A DNA stretch of 64,000 nt from positions 1 to 64,000 of the forward strand of contig JAOTRV010000020.1 in the NCBI GenBank assembly GCA_030247575.1, given 5' to 3'. The notes beneath the pieces are model-generated. The model did no database searches. It saw nothing but the letters and a program-made list of their open reading frames with translations, and was not told the origin of the DNA. Positions within the stretch are counted from its first letter, which is position 1; every line of letters begins with the position of its first letter. A program made the position numbers and the translations under genes. Positions 23,822 to 33,718 of this stretch are shown one piece after another. Source of the stretch: Sulfuritalea sp. Its GTDB lineage: Bacteria > Pseudomonadota > Gammaproteobacteria > Burkholderiales > Rhodocyclaceae.

Positions 23822-24628
23822 TCAGTAGCGCTTCTTGTTGTTTTCGATCAGCGCATAGGCCGAGTGGTTGTGGATGGACTCGAAGTTCTCGCTTTCCACC
23901 ACATAGGCGTCGATGCGCGGGTCGGCGTTGAGGGCGCCGGCAACGTCGCGCACCAGATCCTCGACGAACTTCGGATTGTCGTAGGCGCGTTCGGTGACGT
24001 ATTTCTCGTCGGGGCGCTTCAGCAAGCCATAGAGCTCGCAGGAGGCCTGGGTTTCCGCCATGCGGACGATGTCCTCGATCCACACCAGCTGGTTCGTGGT
24101 CGCGGCGATTGTGACGTGCGAGCGCTGGTTGTGCGCGCCGCGGTCCGATATCTTCTTCGAGCAGGGGCAAAGGCTGGTGACAGGGACCACGACCTTGATG
24201 GTCTGCCGGTAGCGGCCGCCTTCGATGATTTCGCCGATGAAGGTCACCTCGTAGTCCATCAGGCTCTTGACGCCGGAAACAGGCGCGACCTTGTTGATGA
24301 AGTACGGGAAGCTCATTTCGAGATGGCCGGTTTCGGCCTCGAGGCGCTTCACCATTTCGCGCAGCATGGCCTCGAAGCTCTCAACCGAGATTTCATCTTC
24401 GTGCACATTGAGAATCTCGACGAAACGGGACATGTGGGTGCCCTTGAAATTGTGGGGCAGTCCGACATACATGTTGAACGTCGCAATGGTGTGACGTACG
24501 CCGCCGCTCTTGTCCAGCACCTTGAAGGGATGCCGGATGTCCTTGATGCCGACTTTGTTGATCGGCAACTGGCGCGAATCCGCGGTGCTCTGAACGTCTG
24601 CAATGGCTGTTTTTTGGGGTGGGGTCAT
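23822..24628 (-). CDS. folE2: GTP cyclohydrolase FolE2 (type IB)
   Basis: Converts GTP to 7,8-dihydroneopterin triphosphate for folate and 7-deazaguanine synthesis, using a metal other than the strict Zn of FolE. About 268 residues from MTPPQK at 24628, where an AGGGA site sits 6 nt upstream; an upstream ATG at 24646 is less well placed. The active-site Cys lies in [25 protein letters not shown]-type and [12 protein letters not shown] blocks are also family-typical. Its position after dxs may be an operon tail, but the 78-bp AT-rich gap allows its own promoter. Confidence 0.95.
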   Translation of the reverse strand: MTPPQKTAIADVQSTADSRQLPINKVGIKDIRHPFKVLDKSGGVRHTIATFNMYVGLPHNFKGTHMSRFVEILNVHEDEISVESFEAMLREMVKRLEAETGHLEMSFPYFINKVAPVSGVKSLMDYEVTFIGEIIEGGRYRQTIKVVVPVTSLCPCSKKISDRGAHNQRSHVTIAATTNQLVWIEDIVRMAETQASCELYGLLKRPDEKYVTERAYDNPKFVEDLVRDVAGALNADPRIDAYVVESENFESIHNHSAYALIENNKKRY

Positions 24629-24706
24629 GGGATCCCTGCAATTCATTATGGCTTCTCGATCATGGAACAGTCTAATTGCAACTATACCATTATCCGACAG
24701 ATTTAC

Positions 24707-26569
24707 TCAACTATTGCTTTCCGCAGCAAGTCGCGCTGCCACGCTGCGCACGATGCCGGTGTCGTCCAGTCCGGCTTCCGCCAGCAGCAGGGCCGAGTCG
24801 CCGTGGTCGATGAACTTGTCCGGCAGGCCAAGGCGCAGCAGCGGGATGCGCAGGCCGGCTGATTCGAGAACGCGGGCCACCTCGCTCCCGGCGCCGCCGA
24901 TCAGGGCATTTTCCTCGATGCTGACCAGCAGATCGTGGTCTGCCGCGAGCTGCCGCACCAGTTCGGCGTCCATCGGCTTGACGAAGCGCATGTTCGCCAC
25001 CGTGGCATCGAGGGCTTCCCCGGCTTTCAGCGCGGGCGCCAGCATGGAGCCGAAGGCCAGCAGGGCCACCTGTCTGCCCTGCCGCCGGAGTTCGCCCTTG
25101 CCCAGCGGCAGAGTCTGCAGGCCGGGTTCGATGGCGGCGCCGGGCCCGCTGCCGCGCGGGTAGCGCACGGCGCTCGGACCGTTGAACTGGAAGGCCGTGG
25201 AGAGCATCTTGCGGCATTCGTTCTCGTCGCTCGGTGTCATCACCACCATGTTGGGAATGCAGGTCAGGTAGGAAAGATCGAAGGCGCCGTTGTGTGTCGC
25301 GCCGTCGGCGCCGACCAGGCCGCCGCGGTCGATGGCGAACACCACCGGCAGGTTCTGCAGGGCGATGTCATGAATCAGCTGGTCGTAGGCGCGCTGAAGG
25401 AAGGTCGAGTAGATCGCGACCACCGGCTTCATGCTCTCGCAGGCAAGGCCTCCGGCAAAGGTGACGGCGTGCTGTTCGGCGATGCCGACGTCGAAGTAGC
25501 GCTGGGGAAATTCATGGGCGAAGCGCACCATGCCCGAGCCCTCGCGCATGGCCGGCGTGATGCCCATCAGGCGCGGGTCGGCCGCGGCCTGATCGCAGAG
25601 CCAGTCGCCGAACACCTGGGTGTAGGTGAGCTTCCCGGGGCCTTTGGCCGGCTCGATGCCGCTGACGGCGTCGAACTTGCCGACGCCGTGGTAGAGAATC
25701 GGGTCCGCTTCGGCGAGCTTGTAGCCCTGGCCCTTGCGCGTGATGACGTGAAGAAACTGCGGACCCTTGAGGTTGCGCAGATTCTGCAGCGTCGGAATCA
25801 GGGCATCGAGGTCATGGCCGTCGATGGGGCCGAGGTAGTTGAAGCCGAGCTCTTCGAACAGGGTGCCTGGCGATATCATGCCCTTGACATGTTCCTCGAC
25901 GCGATTGGCGAACTCCAGCACGGTGGGCATTGCCGACAGCACCTTTTCACCCGCGCGCCGCGCGGCGTTGAAGGTGCCGCCCGACAGCAGGCGCGCCAGA
26001 TACTTGTTGAGCGCGCCGACCGGCGGCGAGATCGACATGTCGTTGTCGTTGAGGATGACAAGCAGGTTGGCATCGATCACACCGGCGTTGTTCAGCGCTT
26101 CGAAGGCCTGGCCGGCGGACATCGCGCCGTCGCCGATGATCGCGGCGACGCGCCGCTCCTCGCCCCGGTTGCGCGCCGCGACCGCCATGCCCAGCGCCGC
26201 GGAGATCGAGGTCGACGAATGGCCGACGCCGAAGGTGTCGTATTCGCTCTCGACCCGGCGTGGAAAGCCCGAGACCCCGCCTTTCATGCGCAGGCGCTCC
26301 ATGCCGGCGCGCCGGCCGGTCAGCGCCTTGTGCGGATAGGTTTGATGGCCCACGTCCCACACCAGGCGGTCTTCCGGTGTGTTGAACACGTAATGCAGCG
26401 CGATCGCCAGTTCGACGGTGCCGAGGTTGGAGGAGAGATGCCCCCCGGTCTTCGATACCGACTCGAGCAGGAAGGCCCGCATTTCGTCGGCTACCTGGAA
26501 CAACTGTTCGCGCTCCAGCGCGCGCAGATCGGCAGGGGAATGGATGCTGTCGAGCAGGAGATGGGTCAT
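24707..26569 (-). CDS. dxs: 1-deoxy-D-xylulose-5-phosphate synthase
   Basis: ThDP enzyme that joins pyruvate and glyceraldehyde 3-phosphate, the first step of the MEP isoprenoid route. The 620-residue protein has the ThDP site [20 protein letters not shown] (about 150-169), the catalytic Glu in [18 protein letters not shown], and the transketolase segment [15 protein letters not shown]. Its ATG overlaps the ispA stop by one base. Confidence 0.98.
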   Translation of the reverse strand: MTHLLLDSIHSPADLRALEREQLFQVADEMRAFLLESVSKTGGHLSSNLGTVELAIALHYVFNTPEDRLVWDVGHQTYPHKALTGRRAGMERLRMKGGVSGFPRRVESEYDTFGVGHSSTSISAALGMAVAARNRGEERRVAAIIGDGAMSAGQAFEALNNAGVIDANLLVILNDNDMSISPPVGALNKYLARLLSGGTFNAARRAGEKVLSAMPTVLEFANRVEEHVKGMISPGTLFEELGFNYLGPIDGHDLDALIPTLQNLRNLKGPQFLHVITRKGQGYKLAEADPILYHGVGKFDAVSGIEPAKGPGKLTYTQVFGDWLCDQAAADPRLMGITPAMREGSGMVRFAHEFPQRYFDVGIAEQHAVTFAGGLACESMKPVVAIYSTFLQRAYDQLIHDIALQNLPVVFAIDRGGLVGADGATHNGAFDLSYLTCIPNMVVMTPSDENECRKMLSTAFQFNGPSAVRYPRGSGPGAAIEPGLQTLPLGKGELRRQGRQVALLAFGSMLAPALKAGEALDATVANMRFVKPMDAELVRQLAADHDLLVSIEENALIGGAGSEVARVLESAGLRIPLLRLGLPDKFIDHGDSALLLAEAGLDDTGIVRSVAARLAAESNS

Positions 26570-27453
26570 CAGAAAGTCCGCTCGACGATGAAGTCGGCAA
26601 GTTCGTGCAGGCGAAGGGCGGATTCGCCGAACGGCGCCAGTGCTTCGTGCGCGTCCTGTCTCAATTTGCTGGCCATGTTTTTTGCTTCACTCACGCCGAG
26701 GATGTTGACATAGGTTGGCTTGTTCTGGGCAGCGTCCTTGCCGGCCGTCTTGCCCAGTGTCGCAGTACTCGCTTCGGCATCGAGGATATCGTCGACCACC
26801 TGGAACAGCAGGCCGATCCGGTTGGCGAAGCGGCCGAGGCGTTCCAGGGCGTCCGGCATGGCTTCGCCGCAATGGGCGCCGAGCAGCACCGCGGCGCGGA
26901 TCAGCGCGCCGGTCTTGTGGATGTGCATGAATTCCAGTTCGCCGATGGTCAGTTGCTGGCCGACCGCAGCGAGGTCGATCGCCTGGCCGCCGGCCATGCC
27001 GCGCGACCCCGAGGCGACCGCCAGCAGGTGCAGCATGTCGAGCTGCCGGGTCGCCGCGATGCCCGCAAGGCGATTCGACAGCGTGTGGAATGCCTGGGTT
27101 TGCAGGGCATCGCCGACCAGCAGCGCGGTCGCCTCGTCGAACTGGACGTGGCAGGTCGGCTTGCCGCGGCGCAGGACGTCGTCGTCCATGCAGGGCAGGT
27201 CGTCATGCACCAGCGAATAGGCGTGGATCAGTTCGACGGCGACGGCGGCCGCGTCCAGCACGCGGCTGTCGGCGTTGAAGATGGCGCCGGCGGCATGGCA
27301 CAGCAGCGGGCGTACGCGCTTGCCGCCGCCCAGCACGGCGTAGCGCATCGCCTCGTGCAGGCGCGCGGGGGCGATTTCGGCCGCGGGAAGAGACGCTTCC
27401 AGGGCCGATTCGGTGCGCTGCTGGATGGCGGACATCCAGGTCGGGAAATTCAT
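26569..27453 (-). CDS. ispA: Farnesyl diphosphate synthase (geranyltranstransferase)
   Basis: Adds IPP units to DMAPP and GPP to make FPP. From the ATG at 27453 the protein has 294 residues ([19 protein letters not shown]). The first Asp-rich motif is in [19 protein letters not shown] and the second in [30 protein letters not shown] is the IPP-binding block. The long frame extending to 27666 runs through xseB and is rejected. It sits in xseB-ispA-dxs, a common proteobacterial operon. Confidence 0.97.
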   Translation of the reverse strand: MNFPTWMSAIQQRTESALEASLPAAEIAPARLHEAMRYAVLGGGKRVRPLLCHAAGAIFNADSRVLDAAAVAVELIHAYSLVHDDLPCMDDDVLRRGKPTCHVQFDEATALLVGDALQTQAFHTLSNRLAGIAATRQLDMLHLLAVASGSRGMAGGQAIDLAAVGQQLTIGELEFMHIHKTGALIRAAVLLGAHCGEAMPDALERLGRFANRIGLLFQVVDDILDAEASTATLGKTAGKDAAQNKPTYVNILGVSEAKNMASKLRQDAHEALAPFGESALRLHELADFIVERTF

Positions 27454-27460
27454 GAGGGTT

Positions 27461-27760
27461 TCAACCTTCCTGTTCGCCGCCGGCCGCATCGCCCGCAGAG
27501 GCTTCCTCTTGGGCGTCGAAGTCGCGCAACCCGTTGGCGTCGAGGATACGTATCTGTTGTTCCGCCGCGGACAGGGTTTCCTGGCACTGGCGCAGCAGCG
27601 CCATGCCGCGTTTGTAGGCGTCCAGCGCTTCCTGCAGCGGCATCCGGCCGGCCTCCATCGCGGCAACGATGCCTTCCAGCTCGTTGAGGGCGTTTTCGAA
27701 CGACGGAGCGGTTGCCGTTGCTGAATCGGTGTCGGGAGCAGTGATCGGTTTAGTGGCCAT
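27461..27760 (-). CDS. xseB: Exodeoxyribonuclease VII small subunit
   Basis: A 99-residue helical subunit of ExoVII. The core FENALNELEGIVAAMEAGRMPLQEALDAYKRG (split across 26-57) is the family signature, followed by LLRQCQETLSAAEQQI. It has a low-complexity N-terminus and an acidic Ala/Gly tail. First gene of the isoprenoid operon, 7 bp before ispA. Confidence 0.93.
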   Translation of the reverse strand: MATKPITAPDTDSATATAPSFENALNELEGIVAAMEAGRMPLQEALDAYKRGMALLRQCQETLSAAEQQIRILDANGLRDFDAQEEASAGDAAGGEQEG

Positions 27761-27945
27761 GAGTGAAGCCTTGGCCGAAAGCGGTGACCAGCGGCAAGGG
27801 AAAACCGTAAAAATAGCCTAAGGTGCGCCCTCTGGTCAAATTGGCTACAATTGCGCGGCTGGTTTTGACCCGCAGTTTGTCTCTTCTGACGGTATGTTCC
27901 GTCCGTTTCCGGTTTCCGGGTAAACCCTCTTGGAGGTTCGGAATA

Positions 27946-29046
27946 ATGTCCGATGTCGGCTCCCGCGCACTCCTCTCACCTGGGGCGTCGCAGTTTCCGG
28001 TTGCGTGGTACTTCGATGAAAAACTCTTCGAACTGGAGAAGAAGCTGATCTTCGATGCCGGCCCGGGCTATGTCGGGCACGAGTTGATGGTTCCCGAGGT
28101 GCACGACTACCGCTCGCAGGAGTGGCATGACCACGCGCGCATGGTCGTCCATCAGCCGGACGGCTTCTACGAGATGTCCAACGTCTGCCGTCACCGCCAG
28201 GCGATCATGCTGCAAGGCGCCGGCAATGCGAAGAACATCGTCTGTCCGATCCACCGCTGGACCTATGACGCGGGGGGCGAACTGATCGGCGCGCCGCATT
28301 TTCCGGCCAATCCCTGTCTCAATCTGGCCAAGCAGAAACTCGAAAACTGGCAGGGCCTGCTGTTCAGGGGGCCGCGCTCGGCGAATGCCGACCTGGCCGG
28401 CATGAAGGTCGCGGGCGAACTGGATTTTTCCGGCTACAAGCTGCATCACGTCGAACTGCACCAGTGCAACTACAACTGGAAGACCTTCATCGAAGTGTAT
28501 CTCGAGGACTATCACGTCGCGCCCTATCACCCCGGGCTGGGCGGCTTCGTCACCTGCGACGATCTGACCTGGCAGTTCGGCGGCTGGTATTCGGTGCAGC
28601 GCGTCGGCCTCACCTCGCTGGCGAAGCCGGGTTCGGCGACCTATCAGCGCTGGCACAAGGCCGTGCTCGATTACTACAACGGCGAGCTGCCCAAGCACGG
28701 CGCGATCTGGCTCACCTATTTCCCGAACATCATGGTCGAGTGGTATCCCCATGTGCTGGTGGTGTCGACGCTGGTGCCGCAGGACGTGGACAAGACCCTC
28801 AACGTGGTCGAGTTTTATTATCCCGAGGACATCGCCCTGTTCGAGCCGGACTTCATCAAGGCCGAGCAGGCCGCCTACATGGAGACGGCGATCGAGGACG
28901 ACGACATCGGCGAGCGCATGGATCGCGGTCGTCGCGCGCTGATGAAGCAGGGGCGCAGCGAAGTCGGCCCCTATCAGTCGCCCATGGAAGACGGCATGCA
29001 GCACTTCCACGAGTTCTATCGGCGCGTGATGGCCGAGCACATCTGA
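27946..29046 (+). CDS. Rieske [2Fe-2S] ring-hydroxylating oxygenase, alpha-subunit type
   Basis: A 366-residue protein from the ATG at 27946, preceded by TTGGAGG; the frame is open further upstream but without a site. The Rieske cluster ligands are C81-x-H83 and C100-x2-H103. The catalytic domain has the mononuclear-iron pair H190-x4-H195 within EDYHVAPYHPGLGG. This is the architecture of aromatic-ring dioxygenase or demethylase alpha subunits. The substrate cannot be told: no ferredoxin, reductase or beta subunit is adjacent, so it must borrow electron carriers. It is divergent from xseB. A MITE-like element follows the stop. Confidence 0.85.
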   Translation: MSDVGSRALLSPGASQFPVAWYFDEKLFELEKKLIFDAGPGYVGHELMVPEVHDYRSQEWHDHARMVVHQPDGFYEMSNVCRHRQAIMLQGAGNAKNIVCPIHRWTYDAGGELIGAPHFPANPCLNLAKQKLENWQGLLFRGPRSANADLAGMKVAGELDFSGYKLHHVELHQCNYNWKTFIEVYLEDYHVAPYHPGLGGFVTCDDLTWQFGGWYSVQRVGLTSLAKPGSATYQRWHKAVLDYYNGELPKHGAIWLTYFPNIMVEWYPHVLVVSTLVPQDVDKTLNVVEFYYPEDIALFEPDFIKAEQAAYMETAIEDDDIGERMDRGRRALMKQGRSEVGPYQSPMEDGMQHFHEFYRRVMAEHI

Positions 29047-29203
29047 GAGCTTGTGAATAAATCTACTGCGCGTGCCGGATCGGGGCTTGGGCGGCTTAGT
29101 TGGCAAACCCGGCTATCCTCATGTACAGAGACGTACATTCCGGTAGCTGCGCTGCGGCCGCACCCCGCTGCGGCCCGCTCGCTACGATTTCTTCGCAAGC
29201 TCT
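29046..29203. mobile_element. MITE-like element, 158 bp with 18-bp terminal inverted repeats
   Basis: The ends (29046-29063 and 29186-29203) are inverted repeats matching at 16 of 18 positions (AGAGCTTGTGAATAAATC against AGAGCTTGCGAAGAAATC). Inside is a second palindrome, ATGTAC-N6-GTACAT at 29121-29138, and GC-rich stem sequence near 29140-29185. It has no real gene. It begins at the last base of the Rieske gene stop. No target-site duplication is evident, so it may be a folded RNA/REP-type unit instead of a transposon derivative. Confidence 0.65.
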
Positions 29204-29272
29204 GAGCTCCGCATACTCACTCCGGCGCCGGCCTCTGGCCGGCGTCTGTTTTTTCAGGACCTGAAGCGCATC

Positions 29273-30136
29273 ATGCAATCGCTCTGGATGATCGCGGCAA
29301 GCCTGCTGTTCGCCTGCATGGGCGTCTGCGTCAAGCTCGGCTCGGCGCAGTTCGCGGCCGCGGAACTGGTGTTCTGGCGCGGCTTCATCGCCACGCTGCT
29401 GATCGGCTCCTATGTGCTGGTGCGCCGGCTGCCGCTGGCCACGCCGCATGCGCGGACTCACGTGGTGCGCGGCTTGTCGGGCTTCATCTCGCTGGTGATG
29501 TACTTCTACGCGATCAGCCTGATCCCGCTGGCGACGGCGGTGACGCTGAACTACACTTCGCCGCTGTTCCTGGCGCTGCTGCTGGTGCTGTGGCTGAAGG
29601 AGCCGGTGCGCCGCGGCTTTTATGCCGTGCTGGCCGCGGGTTTCGTCGGCGTCGTAATTCTCCTGCAGCCGACGCTGGAACGCGACCAGTGGCTGGGTGC
29701 GGTGTTCGGCCTCGGCTCCGGGATCATTTCCAGCATCGCCTATCTCAACGTGCGGCGCCTGGGCGAACTGGGCGAGCCGGAATGGCGTACGGTGTTCTAT
29801 TTCTCCGCCCTATCGGCGCTGGGTGGCCTGCCCTGGCTGCTGGCGGCCAAACCCTTCCATGCCATCGACCTGCGCGGCTGGCTGCTGCTGTTCGGGGTGG
29901 GCGGCTTCGGCGTGCTGGCGCAACTGTGCATGACCGCCGCCTACAAGCGCGGCAAGACGCTGGTCTCGGCCAGCCTCGCCTACAGCACCGTGGTGTTTTC
30001 GAGCGCCTTCGCCATGCTGCTGTGGGGCGAAACGCTGCCATGGGCCGGCTGGCTGGGCGTGATCCTGATCGTCGCCAGCGGCGTCTTCGCCACCGCGCTG
30101 TCGCGCCGCACCGATACCGAAGCCGTCACCGACTGA
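29273..30136 (+). CDS. EamA/DMT family transporter
   Basis: A 287-residue inner-membrane protein with ten hydrophobic helices in two EamA repeats (repeat 1 about 1-130, repeat 2 about 145-280). Marks are SLWMIAASLLFACMGVCVKL at the N-terminus, FWRGFIATLLIGSYVLVRR, and ASLAYSTVVFSSAFAMLLWGE in the second repeat. Members export amino acids, purines or other metabolites; the substrate is unknown. Start at 29273 follows a short gap after the MITE-like element. Confidence 0.9.
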   Translation: MQSLWMIAASLLFACMGVCVKLGSAQFAAAELVFWRGFIATLLIGSYVLVRRLPLATPHARTHVVRGLSGFISLVMYFYAISLIPLATAVTLNYTSPLFLALLLVLWLKEPVRRGFYAVLAAGFVGVVILLQPTLERDQWLGAVFGLGSGIISSIAYLNVRRLGELGEPEWRTVFYFSALSALGGLPWLLAAKPFHAIDLRGWLLLFGVGGFGVLAQLCMTAAYKRGKTLVSASLAYSTVVFSSAFAMLLWGETLPWAGWLGVILIVASGVFATALSRRTDTEAVTD

Positions 30137-30158
30137 AGTATCGCTTCGCGGGCCGGCG

Positions 30159-31892
30159 TCAGCCGGTGATTTTCCGCTTGACCGCGCGGGTCACCATGCG
30201 CAGGCGCTGGGCCAGCGGCAGGCGCTTGAAGTTGGTCTTCACGGCCCCCTGCGTGAAGGCCGTGCGCTTCGAGTAGTCCATGATCAGGTCTACGATCACC
30301 GGCCGCCCGCCGGCGGCCAGTTCGCGGGCGCGGGCGATCGCCTGCAGCACGTCGTCGTTGCCTGCCACCGGGATGTACTCGGCGCCGGTCGCTGTGGCGA
30401 CGCCGCTGAAATCAATGCCGCCAAGGTCGGTGCAGGGCTTGCGGTTGAACGGGATTTCCTGCGCCTGGGCGATCTGCGACAGTTCGCCGTCGTGGAACAC
30501 GTAGAACACCAGGCCCAGACCCAGCCGGGTGGCGGAAACGATTTCCATGCAGGTCATGGTGAAGGCGCCGTCGCCGACGATGGCAAACACTTCGCGCTCG
30601 GGATTGGCCAGTCTGGCGCCGATGGCAGCCGGTACCGCATAGCCCATGCTGTTGAAATCGGTCGGCACGATCAGCGCCTTGGGTTGCCGCACCGGGAACA
30701 GTTCGGCGGTCAGGTAGGTGTGGTTGCCGTCGTCGACCACGGCGATCGCATCGTCGGGGACGGCCGCGCGCAACGCGTTGAAGAATACCGCCGGATTGAC
30801 CTTGCCGCCGCTGTCGTGGCGCAGCCATTCTTCGATGTAGGCGAGCTTGTCGCGCTGTATGCGGTCGTGCAGCTCGATATTCGCCGTGCGCCCAGCGCCG
30901 ACTTTCCGCAGTTCCTCCAGCAGCGCGGTCAGCACCATGGTCGCATCGCCTTCGAGCGCCACTGCCGCGGGGTAGTTGGCATTGAACACGGCCGGATTGA
31001 TGTCGGCGTGGATCAGGTTCGGCGGCACCGTGACGCCGAAGCTGCCGGTTGCGATTTCGGCGAAGCGGGTGCCGACCGCCAGCAGGCAGTCGCAGTCGGC
31101 AAAGGAGTTGCGCGCCGCCGGCACGGCCGCGGCGCCGAAGCTGAAACCGGTGTGCAGCGGATGGGCGGCGGAGAACACCGACAGCCCCTGCAGCGTGGTC
31201 GCCACGGGAGCCTGGAGGAACTCGGCGATGGCGCGGGTTTGCTCGCTGGCATCGCGGGCGCCCCAGCCGAGAAACATGGCGGGACGTTTTGCGGCGAGCA
31301 GCATTTCCGCCGCGCGCCGGATCTCGTTCGGCGTCGCGCGCTGCGGCCTGGCGATGAGCGGCCGGCCGGGCATTTCGTCCACCTCGCCGGGGAACATCTG
31401 CAGGTTCACCGGAATCTCGACGAATACCGGGCCCGGCTCGCCGGAGTGGGCGATCTCCCAGGCCTTGAACAGCATCGGCACGATTTCGGCGTGGCTGGTG
31501 ACGTGGAAGGTCGCCTTGGTTAGGGCTTTCAGGAAGGCGTGCTGGTCGAGCTCGTGCAACTGGTAGCGCTTGTCCAGATCGGTGCGGATGCCGCCGCAGA
31601 TCACCAGCATCGGCACGCCGTCGAGGAAAGCCTCGCCGATGCCGCTGGCGGCATGCGTCGCCCCGGCGGCGGGGACGATGACCAGCGTGCCGGTCAGGTC
31701 CGAGGTGCGGCTCATGCCGTCGGCCATGAAGGATGCGCCGCCTTCGTGGGTCACCAGCACCGGCGTGATCTGCTCCGAGCTGTTGAGTTCGTCGTACAGC
31801 TCCGTGTTATGCACTCCGGGAATGCCGAAGGTGTATTTGATGCCGAGGGCTTCGAGGGCTCGCACTGCAATCCAGGCGCCGGTTCGTTTCAT
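30159..31892 (-). CDS. Thiamine diphosphate-dependent enzyme of the acetolactate synthase family
   Basis: A 577-residue POX/AHAS-family protein. The N-terminal PYR domain holds the catalytic Glu in VLVTHEGGASFMADGMSR near 50. A central TPP_enzyme_M domain follows, then a C-terminal PP domain with IVGDGAFTMTCMEIVSATRLG near 455. It lacks the VRQWQ segment of true AHAS, so it is probably a decarboxylase or lyase such as oxalyl-CoA, benzoylformate or sulfopyruvate type; the substrate is unknown. Residues 330-338 (KVGAGRTAN) are encoded by the dispersed repeat. It lies 24 bp after the FAD dehydrogenase gene, an apparent two-gene operon. Confidence 0.85.
   Translation of the reverse strand: MKRTGAWIAVRALEALGIKYTFGIPGVHNTELYDELNSSEQITPVLVTHEGGASFMADGMSRTSDLTGTLVIVPAAGATHAASGIGEAFLDGVPMLVICGGIRTDLDKRYQLHELDQHAFLKALTKATFHVTSHAEIVPMLFKAWEIAHSGEPGPVFVEIPVNLQMFPGEVDEMPGRPLIARPQRATPNEIRRAAEMLLAAKRPAMFLGWGARDASEQTRAIAEFLQAPVATTLQGLSVFSAAHPLHTGFSFGAAAVPAARNSFADCDCLLAVGTRFAEIATGSFGVTVPPNLIHADINPAVFNANYPAAVALEGDATMVLTALLEELRKVGAGRTANIELHDRIQRDKLAYIEEWLRHDSGGKVNPAVFFNALRAAVPDDAIAVVDDGNHTYLTAELFPVRQPKALIVPTDFNSMGYAVPAAIGARLANPEREVFAIVGDGAFTMTCMEIVSATRLGLGLVFYVFHDGELSQIAQAQEIPFNRKPCTDLGGIDFSGVATATGAEYIPVAGNDDVLQAIARARELAAGGRPVIVDLIMDYSKRTAFTQGAVKTNFKRLPLAQRLRMVTRAVKRKITG
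30881..30905 (-). repeat. Dispersed 25-nt repeat, copy 4 (inside ThDP enzyme gene)
   Basis: On the coding (minus) strand: left block AGTCGGCGCTGG, spacer GCGC, right block ACGGCGA. It is again in the Lys-Val-Gly-Ala-Gly phase. It lies at the junction between the middle and C-terminal domains. Confidence 0.85.
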
Positions 31893-31916
31893 GCGGATGT
31901 CTCCGTGCTCAAGGGT

Positions 31917-33524
31917 TCAGGTGTTTGCGGCGGCAGCCTGGCCGGCGATGCGGCCGGAAAGAATGCAGCCGCCGAGGAAGCTGCCTTCCAGCGCCCGCAG
32001 GCCGTGCATGCCGCCGCCGCCGAAGCCCGCCGCTTCGCCGGCGGCGAACAGCCCGGCAATCGGCTGGCCGGCGTTGTCGAGCACGCGGCTTTGCAGGTCG
32101 GTCTGGATGCCGCCGAGGCTCTTGCGGCTGATGATGAATTCGCGCACCGCGATCAGCGGCCCGGCTTTCGGATCGAGGATCTTCTGGAACTTGCAGGTGC
32201 GGATGCGGTCGCCCTTCCAGTGCCGCACATAGGCGATGCGCCGCAACTGCTCGTCGTTGTGGAAGGTCTGGCCGCGGTCGATCTGCGCGTCGTAGGCCTC
32301 CACGGTGGCGCGCATGGCGTCGAGGCTGACCGCATCGTCGCCCTGCAGCGCATTCATCTTGTCCACCATTTCCGGCAGGTCGCGGCCGACCACGAAGTCC
32401 TCGCAGTTCGCAATCATCTCGTCATGGAGCCAGGTGTTGCCGAAGATCAGGTCGCGCAGGAAGGCGAGTTTCTTCTTGTCGCGAATCGAGGGGTTGAACT
32501 CGGCGCCGGAAACCGCGAGTTCCTTCACCGCGATGCGTCGGTTCATCAGTTGCCAGGAATACTGCCGTTCCTGGGCGCAGACCCGGGCCACCAGGTCGCG
32601 GGTGTCGAAGCCCGTCACCAGCGGCATCGGGCCGATGCGCCGGCCCTGCCAGTCGAGCCACAGCGCCGAGCGCGGCGGCACCAGGGACAGCCCATGCCCG
32701 GGCTTGCGCGGCCGCGGATGATGCACCCCGGCGGCGTAGTTCCACATCGCGTCGAGACGGGTCAGTTGCCCGCCGGTCGCCGCCACGGCGTCGTGCAGCC
32801 GGCCGTCGGCATAGCGGTGCGAACCGTTGAGGATCACCGGCGGTGGCGCGCCCCAGTCGCGGTGCCAGTTTTGCTTCACCCGCTCGATGTTGCCGTTGAA
32901 GCCTCCGGCCGCGACGATCACGCTGCCGGCATTCAGTTCGAAGGGCCGCTGGTCTTCCTCGCCGATGCCGCGGCAACCCGTGACGGCGCCATTCGACGTC
33001 AGCAGGCTTTCCACGCGCTGGCCGAAGCGGATTTCCAAGTCGGCGCGACGGGGATGCCGCTCCAGCGTGTCGATCAGGCGCAGCGCCAGTTCGCGCCCCG
33101 TGCCCCAGACGATATGAAAACGCGGCACCGAATTGCCCGGCGTGTACAAGCCGCGCTCGACCCAGTGCGGCGCGGGCAGGAAGCCCACGCCGCGCTGGCG
33201 CAGCCAGACCCCGACATCGTCGTGGCAGCGCTGCACATAGGTCTCGGCCCAGGCGCAGGGCCAGCGGTCGTTCGGGTCATCCGGGTCCAATGCGCCGAAG
33301 GCATGCCAGTCGGCCAGCGCCAGTTCGGGCGTGTCGCGGATGCCGGCACGCCGTTGCTCCGGCGTGCCGACCAGGAAAATGCCGCCGAAGCTTTCCTTCG
33401 CCAGGCCGCCGAAGTTTTCAGGCGCGTCGCGTTCGAGCAGCAAGACGCGGCGTCCGGCATCGAGAAGTTCCAGTGCTGCGCAGATTCCGGCAATGCCGCC
33501 GCCAATGACGATGACTTCGCTCAC
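31917..33524 (-). CDS. FAD-dependent dehydrogenase (fumarate reductase/ketosteroid dehydrogenase type)
   Basis: A 535-residue flavoprotein. The N-terminal dinucleotide fold VIVIGGGIAGICAALELLDAG is followed by LLLERD; the C-terminal FAD closure is GLFAAGEAAGFGGGGMHG...LEGSFLGGC. It resembles the FAD-binding dehydrogenases of COG3573, related to 3-ketosteroid delta-1-dehydrogenases and soluble fumarate reductases. The substrate is unknown. It has no signal peptide. It is upstream of and probably co-transcribed with the ThDP enzyme, suggesting a short oxidation-then-cleavage route. Confidence 0.83.
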   Translation of the reverse strand: MSEVIVIGGGIAGICAALELLDAGRRVLLLERDAPENFGGLAKESFGGIFLVGTPEQRRAGIRDTPELALADWHAFGALDPDDPNDRWPCAWAETYVQRCHDDVGVWLRQRGVGFLPAPHWVERGLYTPGNSVPRFHIVWGTGRELALRLIDTLERHPRRADLEIRFGQRVESLLTSNGAVTGCRGIGEEDQRPFELNAGSVIVAAGGFNGNIERVKQNWHRDWGAPPPVILNGSHRYADGRLHDAVAATGGQLTRLDAMWNYAAGVHHPRPRKPGHGLSLVPPRSALWLDWQGRRIGPMPLVTGFDTRDLVARVCAQERQYSWQLMNRRIAVKELAVSGAEFNPSIRDKKKLAFLRDLIFGNTWLHDEMIANCEDFVVGRDLPEMVDKMNALQGDDAVSLDAMRATVEAYDAQIDRGQTFHNDEQLRRIAYVRHWKGDRIRTCKFQKILDPKAGPLIAVREFIISRKSLGGIQTDLQSRVLDNAGQPIAGLFAAGEAAGFGGGGMHGLRALEGSFLGGCILSGRIAGQAAAANT

Positions 33525-33611
33525 TGTCAGGCTCCTCCGTGGTTTTTTTAATGCTTCGCTTGACGCGGAAACCTTGTTTTGCGGAGTGTAGCCCGAAAAG
33601 GGGCGGGCTCA

Positions 33612-33636
33612 GGAGTAGACGCCGGAGCCACGGCGA
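33612..33636 (+). repeat. Dispersed 25-nt repeat, copy 5 (intergenic)
   Basis: Second subtype: left block AGTAGACGCCGG, spacer AGCC, right block ACGGCGA. It lies in the 194-bp divergent gap between the FAD dehydrogenase and the coiled-coil gene, next to a small AGCCCG/CGGGCT hairpin at 33590-33609. Confidence 0.8.
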
Positions 33637-33718
33637 CATCGACCGGATTTGCGGCCACCGGCGCAATGGCAAACGGCCATGGAACCCGCTAAGCTGTTTT
33701 CTTTGCAAGGAGAACCCG

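Noticed and set aside
24629..24706. Zinc-regulator (Zur) site before folE2
   Set aside because: The AT-rich gap has no convincing palindrome matching a Zur operator.
26569..27666. Extended 365-residue form of ispA
   Set aside because: The extra N-terminus is read through xseB in another frame and lacks family similarity.
29016..29198. Minus-strand frame of 60 codons in the MITE-like element
   Set aside because: It is contained in the inverted-repeat element and the end of the Rieske gene; codons follow the repeat structure.
33590..33609. AGCCCG/CGGGCT hairpin as a terminator
   Set aside because: Short stem with an 8-nt loop and no T-run, in a divergent promoter region.
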